DNA of 64,000 nucleotides from Sipunculus nudus (lineage: Eukaryota; Annelida; Sipuncula; Golfingiida; Sipunculidae). The notes under the pieces were generated by a model. That model was not told the origin of the DNA. It saw only the letters and a list, made by a program, of their open reading frames with translations, and searched no databases. The position numbers and the translations under genes were made by a program. This document shows positions 38,464 to 49,840 of the stretch, in pieces (within the stretch, counting starts at the first letter, position 1; the number at the start of each line of letters is the position of its first letter). The DNA is taken from positions 59,031,953 to 59,095,952 of the forward strand of contig CM049311.1 in assembly GCA_026874595.1 (NCBI GenBank). Direction: 5' to 3'.

Positions 38464-39259
38464 CTGATATTAGTGATTTATTTTAACCAATATCTATATC
38501 CTGTTAGATGATTCATACATTTATAGTTGGTCAATCTATTTGTTATCCTTTTATGGTACTTAAGTGCAAGACATTTTTTCTCTTAGATATTAATGTCCTT
38601 TAAAATCATTTCTTTAGACAATTTTCTCAATAACTGTATCTATATGCACAACTTTTTTAGCATTTTGTTTGTGTGGTTGCCCTTCAGTGATTGATTTGAG
38701 TGATTACAGAAGGTATGCTCACATGAGGTCAACATAATAATTACTGAAGCCAGAGAGTATATTAGCTAGTAGTGAAACCATTAATTGTCCTTAAAAGCTG
38801 CAGGTGCTAAGTTCAAGCCTGACAGACATAATGATGACAGACATAACTTCAGAAAGATGAAGATTGTAATACCTTAATAAATTACTATATTATAGAGTAA
38901 TTTAATACAATATTGTTTAGAAAACTTAATAATTGTACATCAGTTATATACACACCATCTTCCAAACCTCTGTGGATATATATACCATTATAAAATTTCA
39001 AGAGACGCTGTCAGATGTTTTCTGCTGGCTCTATAATGTATTTCCTATCCACAGAATTGTTGTCTTTATGAGATTAAGTGGTAGTTTAATTATCTTTCTT
39101 TACTAGTTGCTGGTAGAAGCAATACATTAATATTAACTTTGATATATAATCCAGCATCAAGTCAACTAAGCATCAGTACCAGTGGGTCCCTTGGTTGTAT
39201 GATTGTATTAAACTTTAATGTGAGCCTTCCTGTATGCAGTGTAATACATCTTCAGATGA

Positions 39260-39570
39260 GGATGGGTAAGGGGTTTTGCCTTTCTGTTTGCCACCCATCA
39301 CGACTGTTTGCTCCTGGTTCCATCTGATCTGACCAAGCCAATAAAGTCCACCGTATGAGCTTTCCTGTGAGTGTATGAGTCACAAAGTCTGGCCAATAAT
39401 TGCTGGGAAATGCACATACTGTACTATCAAAGTGGACTGGCTGCCACACATATGCTCGGCCACCCAATATCCTGCTTATGACAACGGAAGAGGAACCTCT
39501 GGAAGGGCCGGGAAAACACATCGGGCTGTAGTCTAATGGCTGCTCAAGCATCAGCTACACCTGTTTCAAT
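39260..39570. promoter_or_regulatory. candidate non-coding regulatory block
   Basis: High-complexity block with an AP-1-type TGAGTCA at 39376, two ccaataa elements and CpG-containing runs (tatgctcggccaccc, gacaacggaag, gaagggccggg). An open frame on the minus strand across it has no splice context or recognisable domain. Possible regulatory element. Confidence 0.2.
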
Positions 39571-42155
39571 GTTTCTAGGTCTGGTTTGGTTGGTGGATCC
39601 AAGCCTTGCACAAAGGAAGATGAACTTTGTCCAGACTGGTCTTCTACTCATGTGTACTCTGTTGTGGACTTGTCTTCCTCTCATGACTTGAGCACCCTAA
39701 ATAAACCTACCACTTTCTCCTTACAAACTTACAGTATGCCAGGTGGTGTTTCAATTAACAGAGGCAGGTAACTCTGATGGCCTCCCTGCTGAGGGTTTGT
39801 TTGACTAGTGAGGTCAATACTCAGATGTTCTTAATTAGAACAAGGTCACCTGAAGTTGTGAAAAAATACAATTTTAGGTTACCTTAACCATAAGTCATAC
39901 TTATTCATAATGCCTTCATTTTAATTTTTTTTTTAAATTAATATCCTGACATTGAAATCTATTCACCTGATCTAAGCTACCAGTCTCCTCTTGATAATAA
40001 ATCTGCTTGTTTTCAAAAGAAATTCTAATATATACAAACCATACTATGGTGTAAAATAACACTCAGTTAACAATATTTTAATTATAATTATTTTTGTAAT
40101 TTGTGGTAATATTAAATATTAAATAATGGTAGTGACACAACTACCACTCCTACTACTACTACTTGCACTACTAGTCGTATAATAATAATAGCTAGTGATA
40201 ATAATTATAATTATTCATGTATATACTAAACATAGATATTAAAAACAGAATATGATTTTTATACCCCACAACAGGTCCTGTAAATTTATTGGTTCCTGGT
40301 CCCTAATATGTTGGAAAAATCCAGAGTCCTGATTGCTGGATGAATTATTTTAAAAAATTAAAATACCTGTGTATATTGTAAGTATAATCATGCAGCACTG
40401 CTTAATTGTCTACATACAGGCCTGATAGATTACCAGTGCTGATCCCTGCCTGATGTTTAATCAAAGGAAATTAAGTCTTCCTGCAACAAACTTTTTAGTA
40501 ATTTATATAATGGATGAGACCATGCACTATTCATTATTAAGTAGGTATCTACATACATGGCATGTAATGGTTGCAGCTGGGACCAGGAACTACCATCTGT
40601 ATTACATTTGTCCAGTAATGTTACTGTCATGGTGACTGACCAGTGATTCTAAATATGTTTAATTACCAGGATTCCATGATAGGATATGAGCACAGGGTGG
40701 TCTAGTCATGGGACATTGGTATGGAAAGGCACCAGATTTAACCCTATTAGTGCCTTTAAGGTATATGCCAATTGTCAAATCTAAGTCAAATCCAATATTT
40801 CTTACTTCTTAGCAGGCCTTACATGGTGGCATTATTTCCTAAGGTTTTCTGTGATTTCTTACATTTCAATATGATTACGACAATCATAAACCGTCACAGC
40901 GTAGAACAAATTTGTGACCCTTAAAGTTCCCTGCAGCTGTGCCGTCAGTGTGTATACCCCTGGACAGTGACAGTGTGTCAGTATAACAACGTTAAGTTTA
41001 TGTAATATCCAGAGTTTCTTAAATGAAGGCTCGTATAATTTCCCGTTTATTTCTTTCATTTTAAGTGGGTGCAATTCTTAAAATTATGATTGAAATATGA
41101 ACCACATGAGCTCCTGTATAGGGAAATTAGTCACCATCCTGTTATGCTGATGTAAACACAAGTATTATTGCTTTAGTACATGCATTTTATCTTTAATTAA
41201 TCTTGATACTAGTAACTAAAACACTTGGCCTTCTGTAGTTTTAAATAAGTGCCCAGTGCTCTGTGACTGTATGTTTCTGAATCCTTTGAAAGCGGTGATA
41301 TCACAATTACTGGTTATTCTGACGAATGATCTTTTAGCTTTACTAAACCATACCATACTACATAATTCTTACGTAGAAATTTGTAATTATAACTCTGCTT
41401 ATTTATTAAAGAAGATGCAAAAATGATAGCCCAGGAAACAGGTGTGAGTTACTAGTATCTAGCTTTCTTGGTATTTGATCTCCAACATGATGAATTACAT
41501 CGAAATACAAGAATTTTTGGTAAAATAGTTAAATGTTGGAACATTGTTACATGGAATATTGACTTTGGATTAATAAATTTTTTAGCCCATGGCTGATGAT
41601 ATAACCAGAGGGGTTTGCAAAGCAGAATTGTGATGGAGTTTGGACTAATGCAATTTCTGTCCAAGGGAAACTGTTTGTTGTTCCACTTGGTGAAAAAGCA
41701 GAAGATTGCTACCAGAGGCAGTGATTGATTTGGATATTCTGTGAGATAGGAGCGGTGTTTGGAACATTTCCATTTTCTCTGTCATTTAACTAGCCAGTTT
41801 CTTAGTGTGCCTGTTTTTCAGTCAAACCAGTAGGACCTGAAGTCATATAGTAATGAATTTTTTCTTCATAAATGACATTTCTCATTAATATATGTATTAA
41901 ATGTTCCAGTTTGTCACATGGAGACCAAGCCATGTGGCGCCATCTTGTACTGAAACTTGGAATTAGTTCTGATCCCTTGGAGTCATTATGTATTAGTGTA
42001 TCAGCAGTTAAACAAGAGCATCAGAAGTGAGAGAAAATGATCTTCTTATAGTTACTGAGTATTTCACAGGACTCGTTACTTTATCTTATATTGACACGTA
42101 TTGAATGAACAGCTCAGGTATATCATGTCAACATGTCGACAATTACTTATATATA

Positions 42156-42475
42156 TGTCGAGGCCAAGATTAGAATCTGGCCCAATTTAAAACTTGGCCA
42201 GCCCAGATCAAAATTTTGATTTGGACCAGCCCAGATCAAAATTCTAATCTGGGCCAGCCCAGTTTAAAATCAGTCCAGACCAGATTTAAATCCTGAAGTC
42301 TTCACCACATGATTTTAATCTGGACCGGCCCAGATCAAAATTTTTATCTGGGCTGGCCCAGTTTAAAACTGGTCTGGCCCAGATTAGAATTTTGATCTGG
42401 GCCAGTCCAAATCAAAATTTTGATCTGGGCTGGCCCAGTTTTAAATTGGGCCAGATTCTAATCTGGGCCTCGACA
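42156..42475. mobile_element. 320-bp fold-back (palindromic) element with TA flanks
   Basis: Starts TGTCGAGGCC and ends GGCCTCGACA. The left arm and the reverse complement of the right arm align at roughly 95% over more than 110 bases, leaving a loop of some 80 bases around 42290-42320. TA lies directly outside both ends (42154-42155 and 42476-42477), consistent with a TA target site as in Tc1/mariner-like MITEs, though TA is weak evidence in AT-rich DNA. Each arm is itself built from about 35-base units with palindromic cores (ATCAAAATTTTGAT between CCAG/CTGG blocks). No coding capacity. It sits in the intron between the first two CH exons, so its RNA copy would form a long hairpin. Confidence 0.75.
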
Positions 42476-43149
42476 TAAATATTAACACAGTGGTAAGCAG
42501 AGCTGGATTAAGATGACATGGGAGCTCCTGGCTGTAATCACACAGTGACCCTAGCTTCCATCAAATGATTCCTAATGTATCTCAAGAAGATATTCTATTG
42601 AATTAAAATTATGTTGAATTTCGTTCACATACTTATTATTATTACATCAAACATTAATGATCCTTCCTCTTGGTGAAATTATTAATCAGTATATCTGTGT
42701 ATGTCAATATTCATTCATTCAGGCAAACTTTAGCACAGTGTAGCCTCACATTAGATCTCAATACAAGGTCTTGTTATCTCACACAATCATACAGCATCAC
42801 TGACAGGCGGGATCCCATCTTATTATGTACAAAATCTATATCTCAGCTGACTGAAAGCCATCTGTAAAAAGTGATCACCTTTATTCTGTGATCTGGCTGT
42901 CTTTCTGGTCATCCTCTAACAGGGCACAAATGGTAACTTCTGATTTAATATACAGGGAGGCCTTCTAAAACCTTCTTTGAAACATGAAATTGGTCACAGT
43001 GACCTATACTGTGAGCTATACTGTAAAACATTATTTTGAGCAGGCTGAAGGTTGTACTCTCCTTAACATAGTAGGTTTCTGAATAGATACCTTATAGTAT
43101 TTAATATAAAATTTTTTATTTTACATGGATTATACAAATATCTATTATT

Positions 43150-43346
43150 ACTAATCATTGCGCTCTCCATGGCTTCGATGATGGTGTTTGGTAGTCTGTA
43201 TGGGTGGATGAAACCAGAGAACCCAGAGAAAACCACCGGCTTTAAACGGGCAACTACAATCCACTCCCATAGCCACACTGGGGATCGAACCCTGGTCGCC
43301 AGCAGAGAGAGCCGAGCGTTTTACCCCTCTACTGTCCAGGCCCCAA
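43150..43346 (-). mobile_element. tRNA-derived SINE (family B, minus strand)
   Basis: On the minus strand the head contains a good RNA polymerase III box B (GGTTCGATCC, complement at 43282-43291) preceded by an A-box-like TAGAGGGGTAAAACGC. A body with GGTTTTCTCTGGGTTCTCTGG follows, a pattern common in aquatic-invertebrate and fish SINEs. Short frames on both strands here are by-products. Box B is intact, so it is younger than the family A copies. Confidence 0.65.
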
Positions 43347-43739
43347 ATGAATTGTCTCATATACACCTTTAAGACTATAATCATGCAAAGTTTAAACAAA
43401 ATTTGCCCAACCAGGCCTTCAGAAATGTAACTAAAATAAGTTTATTTTCACTGTGATTTTTCCTATTTTGAGGAAAAAAATCATATAAAAATGTTGTATA
43501 TATCTCAATTAGTAAAGCATGGTTTGCCATAGAATTTGATATGCACATTGACCCTAGACAGCTTTATTGTGTAAATGAGATTGATGGTGCCACCTGCATT
43601 TATTGTTCATTTTAACGCATGTCTGTTGGCATTTTTGAGACTGGCAAATCACACCAGTTGTGTCAATTTTTCAGCTGTGGATTGAGTGGCCCTTAAACTT
43701 ATTCAGATTATTTATCATACATTATGTTATCAGATGGAC

Positions 43740-43800
43740 AACACTGCTACCTTGTCAATCAGCTGAGTGTCATGACCCGTGGGTCTTGTTTTCTGTTGTA
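43740..43800 (+). repeat. second copy of the repeat end seen at 2236
   Basis: tcaatcagctgagtgtcatg followed by acccgtgggtcttgttttct matches 2236-2275 at most positions. No matching left end was found nearby, so this is probably a truncated fragment. Confidence 0.5.
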
Positions 43801-45349
43801 ACCTGTGTTTTTGGACCAGTCAGCCCCCATCCCCCTTTAATCCACAATTGAATCTAAGTGGTAACAGAGACTGAATTATATTACAGAAAATGATATGAAG
43901 CAAAACAAAGCAGCCAGCTATGGTAACATTGTTCCTTGTTGATAAAGCATCCCGTGGGTCTCATCGTAAATGATCTGAGGTCGTATTCTATATTTTGAAG
44001 TAACTTATGCAAGCACCCATGATAGGAGAGTGACGTCTGCATTCTCCATATTGATTCTCCCTGAGGACCCGAGGCAGGCACAGTGTCAGTCGAAGCAGGA
44101 TCATCGTTCTGGGTTCAATGAACCTGTAATCCCAGATGTAATTTTATAATGGTCAGAGGGAGAAATTCCCAGGACATTTATAAGATAATAATGGTCTGTG
44201 TTGGCTGTGTGTTTAGTTATATCATCAGATGAATCATTGAAATGGTCACCTACATTATGGACTTATGATTCAGCGATTGACTATATGATGTAGACAGCAC
44301 AGGGAGGACAAATTATGTAATATCTATATACAAAAAACCACAAATGAAGAAAGATAAAACTTTGTTAACAAAATAAATAGAATATTTTTTGTAGTGCAAT
44401 GTTTGAAATAGGGCAAAATGTGGGCTGAAATTCCACTGGAGATGCCATATAATCATGTAGTAAAGCTATCAGACTTTGAAGGTGGGGACCGTGGGAGATG
44501 TTTATAATTAAGCTGTCCCACACACTTTATCTTTAGTATCAGTCTATTTGAATGAATTATAATGTATGGAATCATAATCAATCAGGCATCAAAGTTTACA
44601 TTTAAGTATGATAAATGTATCAGCACTGCATGCTATATAAGATATAAGACTTGGTTACTTTACATTCATGCATTGAAACAGGATGTTAATTAAATGGTTT
44701 ACATGTCAGACTATGTTTAATCAAGCTGCAGACAGGCTTCAGTGGTCAAATATACAGATGTTCACACAATGTTTACATTCTATATATTGCCAAGTTATAC
44801 TGTATGTATCTTTTTTCTTTAATTTTGTCATGTTTAGCTATTTACACTGAATGAAAAACTATATCACAAGCTACTCATGTTCATACAAAATGCATATTTT
44901 ATACAAATATTGAATCCCTTTAGAGCACATAATGTAAGAATAATCAAGTGGCTAAAAAATTTAAATCTCCATTTAATTTGTAACCATATTTGGCAAGCCT
45001 GTGATTGGAGAACTGATGACATTAGCACTGCAGCCCCACGGTCCTAATGTAATCCCAGTAAAGGCTGCGCTTTTTTTATTCCATCAACATCACTACTGTT
45101 TACTGGGAGTAAAATTTGCTCCTAGCAGGCCTGGCTGAAAGAGTCAGCGCTCAAGTAGCACTCTGCTTATTTTTGTAGCTGTGGGTTTTCAGTATGGTAT
45201 ATGTTGGATGGCAGCTTTTTTGTATTAAACTAACTTGAGTAGTTCTCACTCAGTAGAATAGGTTCTTATCTTTACTGATAAGCCCCTGAGACCACAAAAA
45301 AGAACCAACCAATCAAGGCTGCTTTTAATTGTCTTGTTTGTATTTTCAG

Positions 45350-45402
45350 CCAATGAAAAGGTGCAAGACATCAAGACAAAACCCAGGACCACATCACAGA
45401 TG
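45350..45402 (+). CDS. NAV2: neuron navigator, second CH-domain exon
   Basis: Coding exon of 53 nt. The acceptor is tattttcag and the donor after ATG is gtaagt. Its first two bases complete the codon split at the end of the 34051-34168 exon, giving T, followed by NEKVQDI and ending TTSQM in phase 0. Vertebrate navigators have ANEKIEDINGCP...SQM at the same place, so the order, length and end of the exon all fit. The middle differs from vertebrates: the NGCPK stretch is replaced by KTKPR. Only with this exon's two-base start does the frame continue, which supports a real splice pair across the 11.2-kb intron. Confidence 0.92.
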
Positions 45403-48400
45403 GTAAGTGGAACAGTCCAAATGTGGGCATGATATGGGGGAGGGCAGGTGGGGAGGTGTGTGGTTTATTTAACACATGGGGTAAGTTTACCCTGCTGGCT
45501 CACTACACCTGGCTCACAATGATTTTATATAGATGTGCTGTGGTGCTGTAATGTGTCACTGTGATTTGGGAGGGTTCCTGAAAATACTGATGCTGGTGCC
45601 ATATGGTTGTCATTTAAAAGTCACTGGCTTGTCACCCCCTCTGACCTCGAGTCTGGGCTACAGCTGTCAGCATTCCTAGAAACTGCTGATAAGCTCAATT
45701 GGGCCATCCATAGCTACTACAGATGACACTGCCAGTGCCCTCTATCCACCAAAATGGTAGTTAGCCCTCTTAGGTGTTCCCCGTGTGAATAAATCACTGT
45801 AGCTTGGCTTAACAGGGCCATATGGTCCTCCTGTTATGGTATTCCAGCCTCAAGCACTAGAGCTATTCCATTCCTATCACCCTGGGCGGGGGAATCCCCT
45901 GTGCATGTCTGAACAGAAGACCCCTTCATCAGTGTACTGGAATTAATATATTCCCAGATTTGTTTCGTGGATTGATTTTTTTTCTCCTCCTCTTTTGGTG
46001 TGCGTGTTCTGTATGGTACCATTAGTTGAAGCAACTAGGAGTGGCTGTCGTTGATGACATGGTGTAATCATAGAGCGTACAGAAACATGCTGTTCGAGGC
46101 TAATGCACAACAGAACCACATTACATCATGACTAGAGCAGCAGGGATAGCACACAAGGAGCATCATTGTAGAAAAATCAGCATCTGAATGTTAGTGATAT
46201 TTGATTATCATGGGACTATTATCTAGAGGGAGCCCTTCTCCAGTGTGGGGTGTGTGTGCTACAGTGACTCAATGCTACTCCTGTGGAGAAGATGCAGAGC
46301 ACATCCTGCTCATCCTCCTGTTCCTCCCAGCCTCCGCAGCCCACCATGGTGTTTTGTTTAGACCAGACAACACAGTAACGCCCATCTGTGGACACTGCAG
46401 GTGTTTCCCTGAGGTAATAACTGCTAACCAGACAACCAGACGACATGTGTACAACAGGAACCACTGGACTCTGTAACCTGTCTGATCCCAAAACCCGCAG
46501 GAATTTTATAACCAGAAAGACCTCAAGGACTGTAAAGCCTGTCTGCCAGAAATCCAAAAACCCAGATGCTAATTCACAACTAGACACAGAGTATCAGATG
46601 TTTAAGGATTGTTTGTCAAGCTACATATAGGATGCAGCTATACAGAGGAGTCAGTTTTAGAATACACAAGAACGGTGCATAAGATAGCATTTGGATTTCC
46701 GCAACAGCTGATATTGTGTGTAATTATTTTACGAATGGATAATATGCATCATTCATGGATTATATGACTACCAAGATGATTAGATGGATGAAAGATGGAT
46801 AATTGTGATAGATAGGGGTTATCATCATTGTTAATGAAAGTGCTGCCTAAGAAAATATTTGGACTAAACTTTTGTGCCATGTATCTATATTTCAGAAATG
46901 GAATATTGAGTAGTCTTCATCCAGATCTGGATAATGTAAAATCTTTTCAAATACAAGGCCTGTGTGAAATGTGAAATGCCAGATTAATTAAGAGTCAAGA
47001 ATATGTGGCCTTTCACTACATCATTGTGCCTTATATCATCTGAATGAAAGTATTTCTTAACTAAATACATGTATTTATATCAGAGCTACAACAAAAGTAG
47101 TTTATAAATGAAAAGTATGAAGATCTCATGGACTCAGTGACTGTGACTGAACTATTCAGGTGAACACAGACTGCCTATTTGGCAATATTGGACATTTGTG
47201 TTCTACGTGGATCTTACAAGCTGTAAAAAGTGAATCTGTGGACAGTGCTACAAGCAGAACAAACATTTGAGAATATGAAACACAGAATAACTGAAATCAT
47301 TAGCCGAGAGGAGCAGCCATGAATAAAACAGATTCTAATGAAGTGTGGCCATTACTGATCTATATACACCATATACATATCTGCAGGACTTGGAAAACTG
47401 AATTCACAGCTGCTGTTTTGTAAATGTTAGAATTCTGTTTATATCAAATTGACAGTATATCTGTGTTGGTGAATGCTGTTTACGTCACAATTGTCTTATG
47501 ATGTGATCGTAATTATCCAAGAATGGTCTCAGTCAGAAATTGCCAACCCTGGATGAACAGGTGCCAGTTATACGTATGTTTATAGAAATCAAACTGAAAA
47601 CCCTGCAAGAACAATCAAGAATAGTTTTATCAAGTACCAGTACATGTAGAGTATAAGACACTTTGGAACATGGTACACCCTGTTACTACATGGAGAAGAA
47701 AAAGTGTGAATACTTTGGACAAGGTAAAGCCAGGATTGTAACTTCAGTGTATGTTACAAACCTCAAAGAATATACCACATATCAGGATGGGATGCTGGTC
47801 ACATATGGTGTTAAAATTATATAGTTTATAACAGATTCCACAATATATTGATAATAATAGTAGAACCACAGAATTATAGGGAACTAAGAAATAAATGGGA
47901 TCAAGGATGTGAATGTTATCAAGAAAAATAACCAACCAAGAAAAAATAATAGGATCAAGAAAAAAATCCAGAAAATAACAGGGATTTTATTTATATCAGG
48001 CATCAAGTCAGCCTGCATGTATTCAGCTTTGTGGATTAAACATCATCATACATTGAGGAACTGAGAACATGCCCTGTTTGGGGAAATGGATTTACATGTG
48101 AAACATTTGGATGACACCAAGTTCCTAACTGAATACCTGACATCTGTGTTAATTGATAAATATGATGCGTGTGTACACTGTGCCATGAATGAACAGTTTC
48201 ACTTTACTCTCCATTCACGATAAGTGCCTCAGGTTTTTTGGATTAATTCACTTTACAAAGGAGGTAAGTTTTCATCTTTCTCTCTACGTTTTTCTTTGAT
48301 GTGGTTAAAACCATTGACATTTCCTAGGATGTAGGTAAAGACAGATGCAGGCAGGGCCAGCGACTGAGCGTGGTTGTACTCCAAGCATGGCTATGGCCTG

Positions 48401-48697
48401 GTTTTGCCTGGCTGTAACTGCTTCTCTTTTTACTGTCAAGATTAAATAATTCATCCATGGTTCACAGTCTGCTCTGGCAGTGGTCTGTTTAATTACTGAA
48501 CCCACATTTAAACATCGTTAAGGCTCGCTTTATTTCATTTGTTACAGTCCTGGGAGAATGATTCCCCTCCGGATTTTTCCTGGTTTCCATTTTCCTTGTT
48601 TTGACTTGTGTTTACAGAGACATCACAAACCAAACACATGATACCCAAAATATCTGATCCCTATTTGATATCACAGATGAACAGAACAGCACAAAAC

Positions 48698-49840
48698 AAT
48701 TTTTTATTCAAGAAAAAGGCCTCGGGCCCCAAGTTCCTACAAGAATAATACATTAATGTTACTCAGTCGTATGAAGGAATGTCAAATAAAAAGTAAATAA
48801 AGAAAGAAATAATAAATAAAGCACTTACAAACATTTAAATAATAAACTTTTATAATATATATATAATAAAATAGTGTGCATATATGAATTTCTGTTCACA
48901 TTACCTGATTATTATGAGTGGCATCATACACCAAAAAAAACATTGATCTCTTCTTGAAAGCATGACAAATATAACCTGCTAAATTGTCTGTCTGAAACAT
49001 TTCAGCCATATTAAGTAATTTTCTAAAATTATATTCATTAAGTTTATGGCATAGTATGGGCAAATATTTATTTTGCAAATCATTGTACATTGGACATTCT
49101 AAAAACAAATGTGATTAATCTTCAATAATATTAAAACCTTTTTCAAAACAATATTCACAGATCCTCTCTTCTCTGGTGATACCCAATTGACAGCCAACCT
49201 TTTTATTTAACTTATGACTAGAACATCTAAATCTGGCCAATGCATTTCTGTAACCTTTGTTTTTGACACATATATAATATTTTCAAGTGTAAGCATAGAT
49301 TTGTAAACTACATAAGCTAATATTTGCTACTAATATTTATACCATTATGCCATTCTTGTACCCCCATATCTTTTAATCATTGTTTAAAACATTTAAGAAC
49401 ACTATCAGAATCTCCAACATATTTTGCCATCCACACACAACCAAATCCTGGTTTTTATCCAGTGTGAAATAACAAGGATCTCATATGGGTAGCCCATGTT
49501 GTTTTCCCCTTATAATCTAGCTTTACCAACATATTGTAAATGTTTTGGGGATACCTGTTATCATCCATATGCAGAATTTGAAGCCAACATTTCAAACAAC
49601 GCTTGAAATATTTTATAAACAAAGGAAGACACCCACAATCCCCTAAGACTGCTGTATTTACTGTGTTACTATTTACTTGGTAAAATGTATTTACAAAATT
49701 TTATTTGAATTCTTTCTATTAACTTAACCCTGTTAAAGCCCTAAAGCTCACTTTCATATGAAATGATTGGTACAACCATAATATCAAAAAGCTTGAAAAG
49801 TTGATTGACTGATGCTTGCAATATATCACCTATTACAGAA
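48698..49840 (-). mobile_element. 5'-truncated, decayed LINE (non-LTR retrotransposon)
   Basis: Read on the minus strand, fragments of the C-terminal part of a LINE polyprotein follow in order with stops and frame changes: VGDILQASVNQLFKLFD, a CEVWGF-like block degraded to SELxGF, a KCWLQILHMDDNRYPQN block, FGCVWMAKYVGD, GYRNALARFRCSSHKLNKK, then a CEYC...H...C zinc-binding motif and LECPMYNDLQNKYLP. The reverse transcriptase core and endonuclease are missing, as usual for 5' truncation. A 3' UTR follows, ending in a GGGGCCCGAGGCC run and AATAAA near 48702. At least four in-frame stops are visible, including one inside the zinc motif (before SHL), so it is dead. The clade is not resolved. Confidence 0.85.
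48896..49108 (-). pseudogene. C-terminal LINE ORF fragment
   Basis: The longest intact frame inside the decayed LINE, 70 codons starting MFLECPMYNDLQNKY and ending at the natural end of the LINE protein. The apparent start codon is an internal methionine downstream of a stop mutation, so this is not an independent gene. It carries the last Cys of the CCHC-type motif and the C-terminal tail. Confidence 0.75.

Larger units (their letters stand above)
34169..45349 (+). other. intron between first and second CH exons
   Basis: Starts gtaagt, ends tattttcag; 11.2 kb. Holds the fold-back element, the family B SINE, the repeat fragment at 43740 and two enhancer-like blocks. 44990-45200 is also more even in composition. 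No other exon recognised. Confidence 0.85.

Noticed and set aside
43169-43399. Short frames on both strands around 43.2 kb
   Set aside because: They fall inside the tRNA-derived SINE.
46201-46587. Overlapping plus (91-codon) and minus (122-codon) frames
   Set aside because: Both strands are open in a G+C-richer patch. There are no domains, no paired splice sites and no codon pattern favouring one strand.
48086-48223. 45-codon frame (MDLHVKHLDD...) before a gtaagt site
   Set aside because: A stop codon precedes the donor and nothing matches a known family. It would break the navigator reading frame if included.
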